Positions 18,019 to 25,605 are shown, counted from the first letter of the stretch. The stretch is 37,410 nt of DNA from JAVEVF01 sp034005175 (GCA_034005175.1 JAVEVF010000006.1:1-37410), one strand, 5' to 3'. The notes: generated by a model not told the origin, from the letters alone. Made by a program: numbers and translations.

Positions 18019-18588
18019 ATGGCTACGAGGAAGACGACGCGGCACGGGGCCACAACGAGCACACGGCGGACCACCTCGGCAAAGGGGTCTGCGCGTGGCT
18101 CTTCTTCGCGCACGCCGTCATCGCGAAACCCGGCTCCACGCCGGCGTACTGCCTCGCGCACGACTCCGCGCACTGCTCCGCAGCGCACGCCTAAGGCAAA
18201 GACCTCGCGTCGCGCCAGACCGAGCACACGCAGGGTCTGGTTGCTTCCAGCAGCTCTCTTGCTCACGGTCGTTGCCCTGGGCTGGGTGTTCTATGCGCCG
18301 TTGAAGATCCAGTACCAGGAGTCACGGGAGCAGCAGCGATTGCAGGCGGAGCTTGATGGCCTGAAGGCGCGAAACGACGCGCTCAGCGCGCAGGTCGAGC
18401 GCCTTCGCACGCCCGAGGGCGTAGAGGAGGTCGCGCGCCAGACGCTTGGCATGGTGAAGCAGGGGGAGCACGCGTATGTCGTGCTGGACTCTGGCGAGGA
18501 CGAATCCGCCACCGCACCAGCCACTGACGCGCGGCAAGAAGGCGACATCTGGCACGATCTGCTCGACCTTATCTTCGGCGTGCGGTAG
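18019..18588 (+). CDS. FtsB/DivIC-type septum formation initiator
   Basis: 189 residues. A long, very basic and Ser/Thr/Arg/Pro-rich N-terminal tail (1-72) is followed by a single transmembrane helix (73-94), a coiled coil (about 98-130, Leu/Gln-rich heptads) and the family's conserved end TPEGVEEVARQTLGMVKQGE. It is a bitopic divisome protein bridging FtsL and FtsQ-type partners. Start ATG 18019 is about 114 bases after the methyltransferase; a weak promoter (TTCAGA-N18-TATGCT) lies in the gap. DUF501 and ppx/gppA follow, the standard actinobacterial order. The tail is cytoplasmic and low-complexity. Confidence 0.88.
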   Translation: MATRKTTRHGATTSTRRTTSAKGSARGSSSRTPSSRNPAPRRRTASRTTPRTAPQRTPKAKTSRRARPSTRRVWLLPAALLLTVVALGWVFYAPLKIQYQESREQQRLQAELDGLKARNDALSAQVERLRTPEGVEEVARQTLGMVKQGEHAYVVLDSGEDESATAPATDARQEGDIWHDLLDLIFGVR

Positions 18589-18595
18589 GCGCGCC

Positions 18596-19129
18596 ATGCG
18601 CCCCCAGGCCTCTATTCCACTGGGCAGCGATATCGCTGTCGTCACCCACCAGCTCGGGCGGGAACCTCGCGGGGAATGGTGGGTGGAGACCAGGTGCTTG
18701 TGGCGCTTTCCGCAGGTCCTGGCGACGCCGCCTGTCCTTGACGACGGCACCCTCTTCCCAACCCTGTACTGGCTATCGTGCCCGTGGCTTGTCGAGGGCG
18801 TGTCTGCGCGGGAGTCCGATGGGGATGTAGCCGCGTGGGCGTCACGACTTGCAGACACGCCCGAACTCGCCAGCCGCATGCGGACCGCCGACGAGCACTA
18901 CCGCGACCGACGCGCGAACATCGCGCGTGGGCTCGTCGACCCTTGCGGAGGTGTGGGGATCGCCGGCCAGAGAGACCCCCTTGCCACCAAGTGCCTGCAC
19001 GCGCATACTGCGGCCGCACTCGCGGGTATCGAGGATCCCGTCGGGTGTGAGCTGCTGCTGGAGCTTGGCACGGCTTGTTCCGATGAGCGCTGCGCGGCGT
19101 TCATACAAGCAGCGAAAGAGGAGCCATGA
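18596..19129 (+). CDS. DUF501 domain protein
   Basis: 177 residues. It matches the DUF501 pattern: LGREPRG near the start, FPTLYWLSCPWL, and a Cys/His-containing C-terminal half (GGVGIAGQRDPLATKCLHAHTA). The conserved Cys and His residues suggest metal or redox chemistry, but no function is established. It lies 7 bases after the ftsB-like gene and overlaps ppx/gppA by ATGA, as in most actinobacteria. ATG 18596 was preferred over an upstream frame extension that overlaps ftsB. Confidence 0.9.
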   Translation: MRPQASIPLGSDIAVVTHQLGREPRGEWWVETRCLWRFPQVLATPPVLDDGTLFPTLYWLSCPWLVEGVSARESDGDVAAWASRLADTPELASRMRTADEHYRDRRANIARGLVDPCGGVGIAGQRDPLATKCLHAHTAAALAGIEDPVGCELLLELGTACSDERCAAFIQAAKEEP

Positions 19130-20106
19130 GGGCGACGAACAGGCTCGCCGCCATCGATATCGGCACCGTCACCACACGTCTGCTCGTCGCCGACGTGGGC
19201 CCCTCATCGATCATCGAGGTCGAGCGCAGCACCGACATCACGCACCTCGGCAAGGATGTTGCACTCTCGGGCCGACTGTCCGCGGAGGGCATGGAGCGTG
19301 TGGAGTCCGTGGTGGCCCGGTACGCGGTACGGATGCGCGAGCTGGGAGTGGAAGCATGGCGCGCGGTAGCGACATCGGCCTCACGGGATGCGGAGAACGC
19401 AGCGGAGTTTACGCGCATGTTGGCAGCACACGGCATCGAGCCCGAGGTCATCGCAGGTGACATCGAGGCGCGGCTCATGTTCGCGGGTGCCACGTACGGA
19501 CATGCCGTCGAGGGCGTGCTCGTCAACGACATCGGCGGGGGCTCGACCGAACTCGTGCTAGGAGACTCCGTGGTGCGGGGTGGACGCAGCGTGGCCAAGA
19601 TCGAGGTGGCGTGTTCGGCAGATGTGGGTTCTCGGCGTCTCACCGATCTCATGAGCGCGTCTGACCCACCCACTCGCGAAGAGCTTGCCACTGCCACGAC
19701 GTGGGTCCGCGAACGCATCACACCGTTCTTCGCCACCCTCTCTCGTCAGCCAAGCACGTGTATCGCGCTTGCAGGCACGGCAACGACCGTGTCTGCGATA
19801 CACCAGGGACTCGTCACGTATGATCCGATGCGCGTACACGGTTCTGTTCTGTCAGTTGATGACATTCACGCGGTGTTCGAGCGGCTGGCCGCTCTGCCCG
19901 TCGCGCGAAGGGCGACAGAGGTGGTTGGGCTGCATCCCGGCCGCGCGGCCGTGATCGTCGCGGGCATACTCATCTTGCTGGTGATCCTGGAATGCGCGCA
20001 GCTGGATTCGACGCTGGTGAGCGAGCACGACATACTGTACGGCATGCTGCTTGATGTCTATTCACGGTTAGAATCTGACGCGCGGGGAGACTTCGGGCTT
20101 GAGTGA
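19126..20106 (+). CDS. Ppx/GppA exopolyphosphatase / pppGpp phosphatase family protein
   Basis: 326 residues with the ASKHA phosphatase fold. The first phosphate loop is AAIDIGTVTTRLLV, the second NDIGGGSTELVLG. VATSASRDAEN and ALAGTATTVSAI are also typical. Members hydrolyse inorganic polyphosphate and/or the alarmone pppGpp; the short single-module form here, without the C-terminal HD-like domain, is the usual actinobacterial Ppx type. The start overlaps the DUF501 stop. It is followed at once by tRNA-Leu. Confidence 0.92.
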   Translation: MRATNRLAAIDIGTVTTRLLVADVGPSSIIEVERSTDITHLGKDVALSGRLSAEGMERVESVVARYAVRMRELGVEAWRAVATSASRDAENAAEFTRMLAAHGIEPEVIAGDIEARLMFAGATYGHAVEGVLVNDIGGGSTELVLGDSVVRGGRSVAKIEVACSADVGSRRLTDLMSASDPPTREELATATTWVRERITPFFATLSRQPSTCIALAGTATTVSAIHQGLVTYDPMRVHGSVLSVDDIHAVFERLAALPVARRATEVVGLHPGRAAVIVAGILILLVILECAQLDSTLVSEHDILYGMLLDVYSRLESDARGDFGLE

Positions 20107-20109
20107 TGT

Positions 20110-20196
20110 GGCGGTGTATCCGAATTGGTACAGGAGGGGGCCTTAAAAGCTCCTGGCCTCAGGGCCGTGTGGGTTCGAATCCCACCACCGCTACCA
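20110..20196 (+). tRNA. tRNA-Leu (anticodon UAA), class II
   Basis: 87 bases including an encoded CCA. The acceptor stem pairs GGCGGTG with CACCGCT (first pair G-U), discriminator A73. The anticodon stem GGGGC/GCTCC holds loop CTTAAAA with TAA at 20144-20146. A long variable arm (GGCC..GGGCC) and T-arm GTGGG-TTCGAAT-CCCAC complete the class II leucine tRNA. It begins 3 bases after the ppx/gppA stop. Confidence 0.96.
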
Positions 20197-20205
20197 GTCG
20201 ATGAT

Positions 20206-20245
20206 GTCAGAAGGGAGCACGCGAGTGGCCGTTCTCACTTCTGGC
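20206..20245 (+). terminator. Long imperfect hairpin after tRNA-Leu
   Basis: Starting 9 bases after the tRNA, arms GTCAGAAG-g-GAG-c-ACG and CGT-t-CTC-a-CTTCTGGC pair over 14 positions (one G-T) with two single-base internal mismatches and an 8-base loop. It could end tRNA-Leu transcription or act as a leader element of the following corrinoid operon. No T-tract follows. Confidence 0.5.
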
Positions 20246-20247
20246 TG

Positions 20248-20253
20248 TATGAT
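20248..20253 (+). promoter_or_regulatory. Candidate -10 box (TATGAT) for the corrinoid operon
   Basis: TATGAT differs from consensus at one position and lies 73 bases before the corrinoid gene, just after the hairpin. No convincing -35 box is visible, so this is a weak call. Confidence 0.25.
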
Positions 20254-20269
20254 ACGTGACCTTCATGGG

Positions 20270-20292
20270 TGCCGAGTGACATCGGCTCGGCA
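20270..20292 (+). other. Second leader hairpin upstream of corrinoid gene
   Basis: A perfect 7-bp stem (TGCCGAG / CTCGGCA) with a 9-base loop ends 18 bases before the AGGAGGGA ribosome-binding site. It would lie in the 5' leader if transcription starts near 20260. It is too small to be a cobalamin riboswitch. Role unknown. Confidence 0.4.
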
Positions 20293-20325
20293 GAACCGGT
20301 GTGCGATTCAGGAGGGAGTGCGCAC

Positions 20326-20988
20326 GTGACGGACGACGCCGCGCTGCGGTTGTATCGCTCCTTGGTGAGGCGCGATTCAGCAGAAGCCATCTCGGTGGTG
20401 GAGCGTGCGCGCTCAGAGGGAACGTCTCAAGACGTGCTCTTCGACGAGCTGTTCGCACCAGCGATGGCTATCCTTGGCGGCTCGTGGGCCGACGGCTCCA
20501 TAGATGAATACACGTTCGCACAGGCCGCTGTCGTTGCCGATCAAGTGATGTCTTTCGTGACACCCCCCGTGGCGGCGCATGATACCGGCGCTACGGTGAT
20601 TGTCGGCTCGATGCACGGCGATACGCATGACGTTGGCAAGAACATCATCGGCTCGGCACTGAGAGATGCTGGTCACCGAGTGCTTGACATAGGGACCGAT
20701 GCGCTGCCGACTGCCTTCCTCGAACGCGCCGAGCAGTCTGGCGCGCGAATCCTCATCGTGTGTGCCGAAACCCTTTCAAGCGCCCTTGCGGTGACGCGGG
20801 TGCGTGAGATGTTCGAGATGGCGGGGATCCGAGGTATCATCGTGCTCGTCTGGGGCGGTCCCTTCGCCGCAGACCCCAGTCTTGCGCATGCTGTGCGCGC
20901 GGACGGGATGATTGCAAGCGCCGAAGAGGCGCTGCAGCGTGTGAGTCAGGCCGTGCCAGGCCGTGCTGACGGGGCGTCGTCGGAATGA
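20326..20988 (+). CDS. Corrinoid (B12-binding) protein, MtaC/MetH-module type
   Basis: 220 residues. A helical cap domain (about 5-80: LYRSLVRRDS...LFDELFAPAMAILGGSWADGSIDEYTFAQA) is followed by a Rossmann B12-binding domain (about 85-205). The domain has the cobalt-ligating D-x-H-x-x-G motif in GDTHDVGKNI (D99, H101, G104) and a later GG (VWGGPF). Such proteins carry a methyl group between a substrate methyltransferase and an acceptor methyltransferase, or serve as sensors. No methyltransferase or reactivator is next to it. GTG 20326 was chosen because AGGAGGGA lies just upstream; ATG/GTG starts further out lack one. It overlaps the TPR gene by ATGA. Confidence 0.88.
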   Translation: MTDDAALRLYRSLVRRDSAEAISVVERARSEGTSQDVLFDELFAPAMAILGGSWADGSIDEYTFAQAAVVADQVMSFVTPPVAAHDTGATVIVGSMHGDTHDVGKNIIGSALRDAGHRVLDIGTDALPTAFLERAEQSGARILIVCAETLSSALAVTRVREMFEMAGIRGIIVLVWGGPFAADPSLAHAVRADGMIASAEEALQRVSQAVPGRADGASSE

Positions 20989-22160
20989 GCGAGCACGTCA
21001 CACGGCTTGCACAGGCAGAGGAGTTCGCGCGGCAGGGCAATGTCGCGGCGGCGCTCGCCGCAGCTGAGCAGGCGCTAAGTGTCGATGATAAGGATGCACA
21101 CACACACTGTCTGCTTGCAGCGCTCATGCTCGACGAGGGCTTCAATGAGCCTGCTGTTGCTGCTGCAGCACGTGCAATCGAGATCGACACCCAGTGTGCC
21201 GCTGCCTATCTGGTTCTCGGCCTCGCATATGATCGCATCGGCGGGATGGGGGACAGATCGGTTCTTGTCTGGCACGAACTCGCCGAAGTCGCACCCGATC
21301 TAGCCATCGCATACGTGCAGCTGGGCGAGGCGTTGTACTCGGCGGCGCTTCACGATGAGGCGGTCAGCGCCTGGGAGCGCGCGCTTGAGCTTGATCCCCG
21401 AGACTCCCGGGCTACGTACCTTCTCGCGATTGCGGCGCAGAGCCGTCAGGGCACAGGAGCAGCTCTTGCCGGGTTTCGCAGGGCGGCCGAGTTCGATCTT
21501 GGCCAAGACGAGTTCTTCTTCGCACTGGCTGGCTTCGAGCGCCTCGCGCCACCGCCTGCAGCTCTCGACATCGCTCATATCGGTCCGGGGGCAGCCAAGC
21601 GTCTTGAGGTAGCATATGCGTTCGCTGCACACGAGGAGTACCTCAAAGCCGCCGAACTCATACGCGCTGTGCTCTCTGAGAGTCCCGACACGGTTTCGGC
21701 ACTTGCGCTGGCCGCATATCTCTACCTCAAGCAAGACGCGATCAACGAGGCCACCGCGTGTGCGCTGCGTGCGGTGGCCCTGGACGGCAGCGATGCAGCG
21801 GCGATCTATGCTTTGGGGATGACCCTAGCTCGGCGCCCTGCGCTGGCGCACCACGCCACACGCCTCTTTTCGACGCTTGCCGAGATCGCGCCCTCTCACA
21901 CGATGTCATTTGTCTTGCTCGCTGAGTCAGAGCTTGCGCTGCAGCACTATGCTGCTGCAGGCGATGCGTATGATCGCGCCATTGCGCTTGACCCAGGCAG
22001 CGTGCGCGCGCTGTTCGGAAAGGCTGTGGTGTCGCTCACGCAAGGCGACCATTCAAGCGCTAAGTGGGCGCTTGGCCGAGCGGCGCGCTTCGACATCGAA
22101 CGCGCCGGGTGCTTCTGGGCGCTGTACGACGGGATGGCGAAGGGGGCGTGCCAGCAGTGA
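20985..22160 (+). CDS. Tetratricopeptide-repeat protein
   Basis: 391 residues made almost entirely of helical TPR units; examples of the A-G-Y/A-P pattern are AEEFARQGNVAAALAAAEQA, AYLVLGLAYDRIG, AYVQLGEALYSAALHDEAV and ALFGKAVVSLTQGDH. There is no signal peptide or membrane helix, so a cytoplasmic scaffold is likely. The start overlaps the corrinoid gene stop (ATGA) and the end overlaps the glycosidase-like start (GTGA), implying coupled translation of the three. The partner and function are unknown; it may hold the corrinoid protein and its partner together (inference). Confidence 0.85.
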   Translation: MSEHVTRLAQAEEFARQGNVAAALAAAEQALSVDDKDAHTHCLLAALMLDEGFNEPAVAAAARAIEIDTQCAAAYLVLGLAYDRIGGMGDRSVLVWHELAEVAPDLAIAYVQLGEALYSAALHDEAVSAWERALELDPRDSRATYLLAIAAQSRQGTGAALAGFRRAAEFDLGQDEFFFALAGFERLAPPPAALDIAHIGPGAAKRLEVAYAFAAHEEYLKAAELIRAVLSESPDTVSALALAAYLYLKQDAINEATACALRAVALDGSDAAAIYALGMTLARRPALAHHATRLFSTLAEIAPSHTMSFVLLAESELALQHYAAAGDAYDRAIALDPGSVRALFGKAVVSLTQGDHSSAKWALGRAARFDIERAGCFWALYDGMAKGACQQ

Positions 22161-24064
22161 GCACCCGGACCGAACCCGCGCGGCTGCCAAGAAACCCGCT
22201 GTTCCCGCTCGGTGTGGACTACTACCCGCAGGGCTCGGACACAAGCGCGCCAGGTGAATGGTATGGCGATGACTTCGACAGCGAGTTCGATGCGTTCAGG
22301 CAGGCGCGCATCACGCTCGTGCGCATCTACATGTCGTGGAAGGCCTTCGAGCCGCAGGTGGGTGTGTACTCAGAGCAGGCCCTGTCCCGGTTGCGAGAGA
22401 TCATCGAGAGCGCTGGAGCTCACCGGCTGAATCTCATCCTGTGCTTCTTCGCCAGAGTGCCGGGGGCCTCGCTTACTGATGTGGCGTGGGGCCGCGAGAA
22501 GGACCCGCACACCGATCCGTACCTTATCGAGCGACAAGCTGCACTCATCCGCTCTGTAGTGGAAGCACACTGCGACGATCGCGCGGTGTTCGGGTGGGAG
22601 CTGGCCGACGAGGCGTTCTGTGCGGCCTTTGAGTCTGTTGCTGACCTGGAGTCCTGGGTTGAGACGATGCGTGATGCCGTGCGTGAGTTTGATGACAGGC
22701 ACCCTGTGATGGTCGGTGCCGATGCGGAGACTCTCTTTCACACCTCACGCATCGATGCGCGTGCTGCCCTTTCCACGTGCGAGGTGGGGATCGTGCACGC
22801 CACCCCCAGTTATCGGGGATACATCGCCGAGGGTCCGGTGCTCGCGCCGGACTCGACACACCTCGGCTCATACCTGCTGCATTGTGCGCCTCGGGGGCGG
22901 CCGCTGCTCTGTGATGGCATCGGGCCGCATACCCTGGACAGTTCACATGCCGAGGAGGCCGCGCTCGTTCGATGCGCGCTGTACGCGACGCTGATGAACG
23001 GGGGGTCCGGAGCGCTCGTGCGCCGTTGGCGTGACGCGGCGGTGGAGAGGCGTACCCCGTACTACCTTGACCCCTATGAGGCGCTGGTGGGTCTCGTGGA
23101 TGATGAGTCGCATGACAAGGCCTCGATGCAAGAGCTGCGCTCTTTCAGTCGCATGGTAGCCCGGCTTGACCTGCGTGCACTCACCCGACCCGTCGACGAA
23201 GTGGCGGTCCTCGTTCCCTCAGAGCGCATGGCCGTGCCGCCCACGCTTGCGTCGTTGTATGCGCCAAGGTCGTGTCTTGCGGCGTTCGCGCGCGCCAAAG
23301 AAGCACACCTGCCGGTGACCACCGTGCGCGAGCAGGACCCCTACGACCCGTACGCGATGATCATTGTGCCCTCGGTGACCGATCTTGCCGAGGGCAGCCT
23401 CGAGGAGCTGGCCACCTGGGTGCAGCGCGGCGGCTCTCTCGTCTACTCTTACGGCGGCGGTGAGTTCGGCTTGGTAGCGCGCGAGTTGTTCGGGGTGGAC
23501 TTCCTCGGGCACGGTGGTGTACGGACGAAGGCCACCTGCCGCATCGCACAGCGTGATGTTCTCAGCGGAGTGGAGCCGTTTGAGACGCGGGTAGACATGG
23601 GCCATTTCGCGCTGCTGGCGCCCGGAGAAGCGATAGTGCTTGCCACCGATGACTCAGGCAACCCTCTCGTCACCTTGAATCGTCGAGGCCAAGGTCAAGC
23701 GATATGCATGGCAGTGCCGTTCGAACGCATCCTCGGGCAAGGCGGCTTGTTTGGCGCATCTGCGCCCGTGGCGTCGTTTCTGCGCGCTTTGTACGCTGCC
23801 GTGGGGGGCATGTCAGGATGTGCACCGAAGGTCACGTGCGATGCGTTCGAGACCGAGGTGGTCCTTCTTTCCGGCGATGACGAGGACGTGCTCCTCCTCC
23901 TCAACCATTATGCGCGGGACGTGACGGCAAACGTGCGGTTCGAGCGCAGGGTCGCATCGGTCTCTCCGGTTGCTGGAGGTTCGGCGGTGACCGTGAACGA
24001 CGTGGCGTTTGGCGTGCCGCTCGGCCCGTTCGGTGTCGCGTCGCTGCGTATCGTGTACGGTTAG
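22157..24064 (+). CDS. Glycoside-hydrolase-like TIM-barrel protein with GATase-like domain (GH5/GH42 clan)
   Basis: 635 residues, no signal peptide. The N-terminal TIM barrel (about 15-360) has the start FPLGVDYYPQG, the strand RIYMSWKAFEPQVG and the acid/base strand FGWELADEAF (E152), resembling GH42 beta-galactosidases and GH5 cellulases. At the position where family members carry the nucleophile Glu (a KPVL.EEFG-type strand), this protein reads RPLLCDGIGPH with D253, so hydrolase activity is doubtful. Residues about 370-560 look like the class I glutamine-amidotransferase-like trimerisation domain of GH42 (VAVLVPSERM, WVQRGGSLVYSYGGGEFG), followed by a beta-rich tail. Start GTG 22157 overlaps the TPR gene stop. 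Confidence 0.75.
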   Translation: MSTRTEPARLPRNPLFPLGVDYYPQGSDTSAPGEWYGDDFDSEFDAFRQARITLVRIYMSWKAFEPQVGVYSEQALSRLREIIESAGAHRLNLILCFFARVPGASLTDVAWGREKDPHTDPYLIERQAALIRSVVEAHCDDRAVFGWELADEAFCAAFESVADLESWVETMRDAVREFDDRHPVMVGADAETLFHTSRIDARAALSTCEVGIVHATPSYRGYIAEGPVLAPDSTHLGSYLLHCAPRGRPLLCDGIGPHTLDSSHAEEAALVRCALYATLMNGGSGALVRRWRDAAVERRTPYYLDPYEALVGLVDDESHDKASMQELRSFSRMVARLDLRALTRPVDEVAVLVPSERMAVPPTLASLYAPRSCLAAFARAKEAHLPVTTVREQDPYDPYAMIIVPSVTDLAEGSLEELATWVQRGGSLVYSYGGGEFGLVARELFGVDFLGHGGVRTKATCRIAQRDVLSGVEPFETRVDMGHFALLAPGEAIVLATDDSGNPLVTLNRRGQGQAICMAVPFERILGQGGLFGASAPVASFLRALYAAVGGMSGCAPKVTCDAFETEVVLLSGDDEDVLLLLNHYARDVTANVRFERRVASVSPVAGGSAVTVNDVAFGVPLGPFGVASLRIVYG

Positions 24065-24124
24065 GGGGTTGTGAGCACTCCTGTCCCCGACGCGCCCAGG
24101 ATCGGATCTCAATAAGGAGATGTT

Positions 24125-25156
24125 GTGAGCGAGCGAGTACGACTCACGCAGCTTTCAAGCAAAGCCGGTTGAGCAGCCAAGTGGGGTCCGGAGGACCTCA
24201 AGGCCGTCCTTTCGACGCTTTCACCGCAGCAGTCCGCAGAGCTGATAGTGGGCTTCGAGACCAGCGACGATGCTGCAGTGTACATGCTTGGTGATCGAGC
24301 GGTGCTTCTCACCGTCGACTTCTTCACGCCCATGGTTGATGACGCCTATGATTTCGGTCGTATCACCGCGGCTAACGCGCTCTCTGACGTCTATGCCATG
24401 GGCGGACGGCCGCTCGTCGCTCTGAACCTGCTTGCCTTCCCCTGCTCGATGAGTGCAGATGTCGTGGCCGGGGTGCTCAAGGGCGGCGCGGACGTCTGCG
24501 CATCCGCGGGCGTGCTCGTCGCAGGTGGACATACCATCGACGATAATGAGCCCAAGTTCGGGCTTGCCGTGATGGGCGAAGCGCGCCCCGATGAGGTAGT
24601 GCGCAATGTAGGCGCAAACCCCGGTGACCTGCTCGTGCTGACGAAGCGCATCGGGGTGGGGATCATGAACACTGCACTCAAGGCCGGACTTGAGAGCGAG
24701 GAGACGCTCGGTGATGTCATCGAATCGATGGCGCACCTCAACAAGAGCGCTGCCGAGGCGATGACGGAGGTCGGTGTGAACGCCGGCACGGACGTCACGG
24801 GCTTCGGGCTGCTCGGCCATCTGCAGGAGATGGCACTTGGGAGCGGCGTCGCTGCGTATCTGGACGTCGAGGCGGTGCCTGTCTGGCGCGACGCGCTGGA
24901 GTATGCGCGTCGCGGTGTGAAACCGGGGCGTACGCTCGATGTCATCGAAGCACTCGATGAGTGGGTGTCGTGGGGCAGCGTCGAGCAAGCTTGGAAAGAC
25001 GTGCTGTGCGATCCGCAGACAAGCGGGGGGCTGTTGATGTCCGTGTCGCCCGAGCGTGTCGATGAACTGCTCGGAGCGCTTGCGCGTCGTGGAGAAGAAG
25101 CGCAGATCGTCGGAGGGGTGCTTGAGGGGCAGGCCGGCCAGATCGAACTGCGGTGA
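24125..25156 (+). CDS. selD: Selenide, water dikinase; selenocysteine-containing SelD (UGA at codon 16)
   Basis: 343 residues when the UGA at 24170-24172 is read as selenocysteine. SelD makes selenophosphate from selenide and ATP, the selenium donor for Sec-tRNA synthesis. The N-terminus reads LTQLSSKAG-U-AAKWGPEDL, which aligns with the family's catalytic C/U-x-x-K motif (Sec16, Lys19). The rest has the AIR-synthase-like fold with ETSDDAAVY, TVDFFTPMVDD, NALSDVYAMGG, AGGHTIDD, TGFGLLGHL and DPQTSGGLL. GTG 24125 has AAGGAG (24114-24119) 5 bases upstream; nothing comparable precedes the GTG at 24248 where stop-based calling would begin. The UGA is not a pseudogene mark: homology is continuous across it and selA, selB and selC lie downstream. 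Confidence 0.95.
24170..24200 (+). promoter_or_regulatory. Sec UGA codon and candidate bacterial SECIS hairpin in selD
   Basis: Downstream of the UGA (24170-24172) an 8-bp stem can form: TGGGGTCC (24182-24189) with GGACCTCA (24193-24200), one G-T pair, closing loop GGA (24190-24192). The loop starts 17 bases after the UGA and begins with G. Both agree with published bacterial SECIS rules (UGA-to-loop distance about 16-37 bases, G in the first two loop positions). This is the element SelB would bind. Structure by eye only. Confidence 0.65.
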
Positions 25157-25194
25157 GTCGCGGCGTCCTTATGATGAGATTATCTGATATATGG

Positions 25195-25223
25195 TCTACG
25201 ATTTCCTTATACAATGGCGTAGA
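25195..25223 (+). promoter_or_regulatory. AT-rich promoter-like island with inverted repeat upstream of yedF-like gene
   Basis: The gap between selD and the yedF-like gene is unusually AT-rich for this window. Perfect 6-bp arms TCTACG (25195-25200) and CGTAGA (25218-25223) flank a TATACAAT box; TACAAT (25210-25215) and TAGAAT (25220-25225) are possible -10 elements. No clear -35 is seen. It is a likely promoter with a possible operator, giving yedF expression separate from selD. Confidence 0.4.
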
Positions 25224-25266
25224 ATGAGGCGATACGGAGAGAACCCCTGGCGCCAAGGAGGATCTC

Positions 25267-25605
25267 GTGGCAAAGCGCGTTGTGATAACCACAGACACCC
25301 TCGGTCGAGGCGATGCACGTCTCGGCCACGTGTTGATGCGCAACTTCTGCTATTCGCTCGCACGAAACGCGGACAAGCCCGCCGCTGTGATGTTGATGAA
25401 TGAAGGTGTAAGGCTTGCGTGTTCGGACTCAGAAGTCCTCGACGACCTGCGGTTGCTTGTGGAGAGCGGTGTCACTCTCAAGGTGTGTGGCACATGCCTC
25501 GACTATCTCAAACTCACGCAGGCGCTTCAGGTGGGTGAGGTGGGTACGATGCCGGAGGCGGTTGCGGCACTGCTCGGAACCGATGAGGTCGTCACCATCG
25601 GCTGA
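25267..25605 (+). CDS. yedF: YedF-like DsrE-fold protein, selenium-metabolism associated
   Basis: 112 residues with the DsrE/DsrF-like fold: the strand VVITTDTLGRGD, the conserved RNFCYSL and VMLMNEGVRLAC helices, and the Cys pair in KVCGTCLDYL (C74, C77). This matches the C-terminal half of the selenium-metabolism protein YedF (usually about 190-200 residues with an N-terminal TusA/SirA domain). The TusA half is absent: no in-frame TusA-like sequence precedes the GTG, which has AAGGAGG (25255-25261) at good spacing. The exact role is not established; a carrier for selenium or sulfur is inferred from the Cys residues and from its position between selD and selA. Confidence 0.85.
   Translation: MAKRVVITTDTLGRGDARLGHVLMRNFCYSLARNADKPAAVMLMNEGVRLACSDSEVLDDLRLLVESGVTLKVCGTCLDYLKLTQALQVGEVGTMPEAVAALLGTDEVVTIG

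Noticed and set aside
20197..20325. Cobalamin riboswitch upstream of the corrinoid gene
   Set aside because: The gap is too short and lacks a recognisable B12-box; only two simple hairpins are seen.
24170..24172. selD as a pseudogene with a premature stop
   Set aside because: The UGA sits at the known Sec/Cys column, the frame is otherwise intact, and the full Sec machinery lies next to it.
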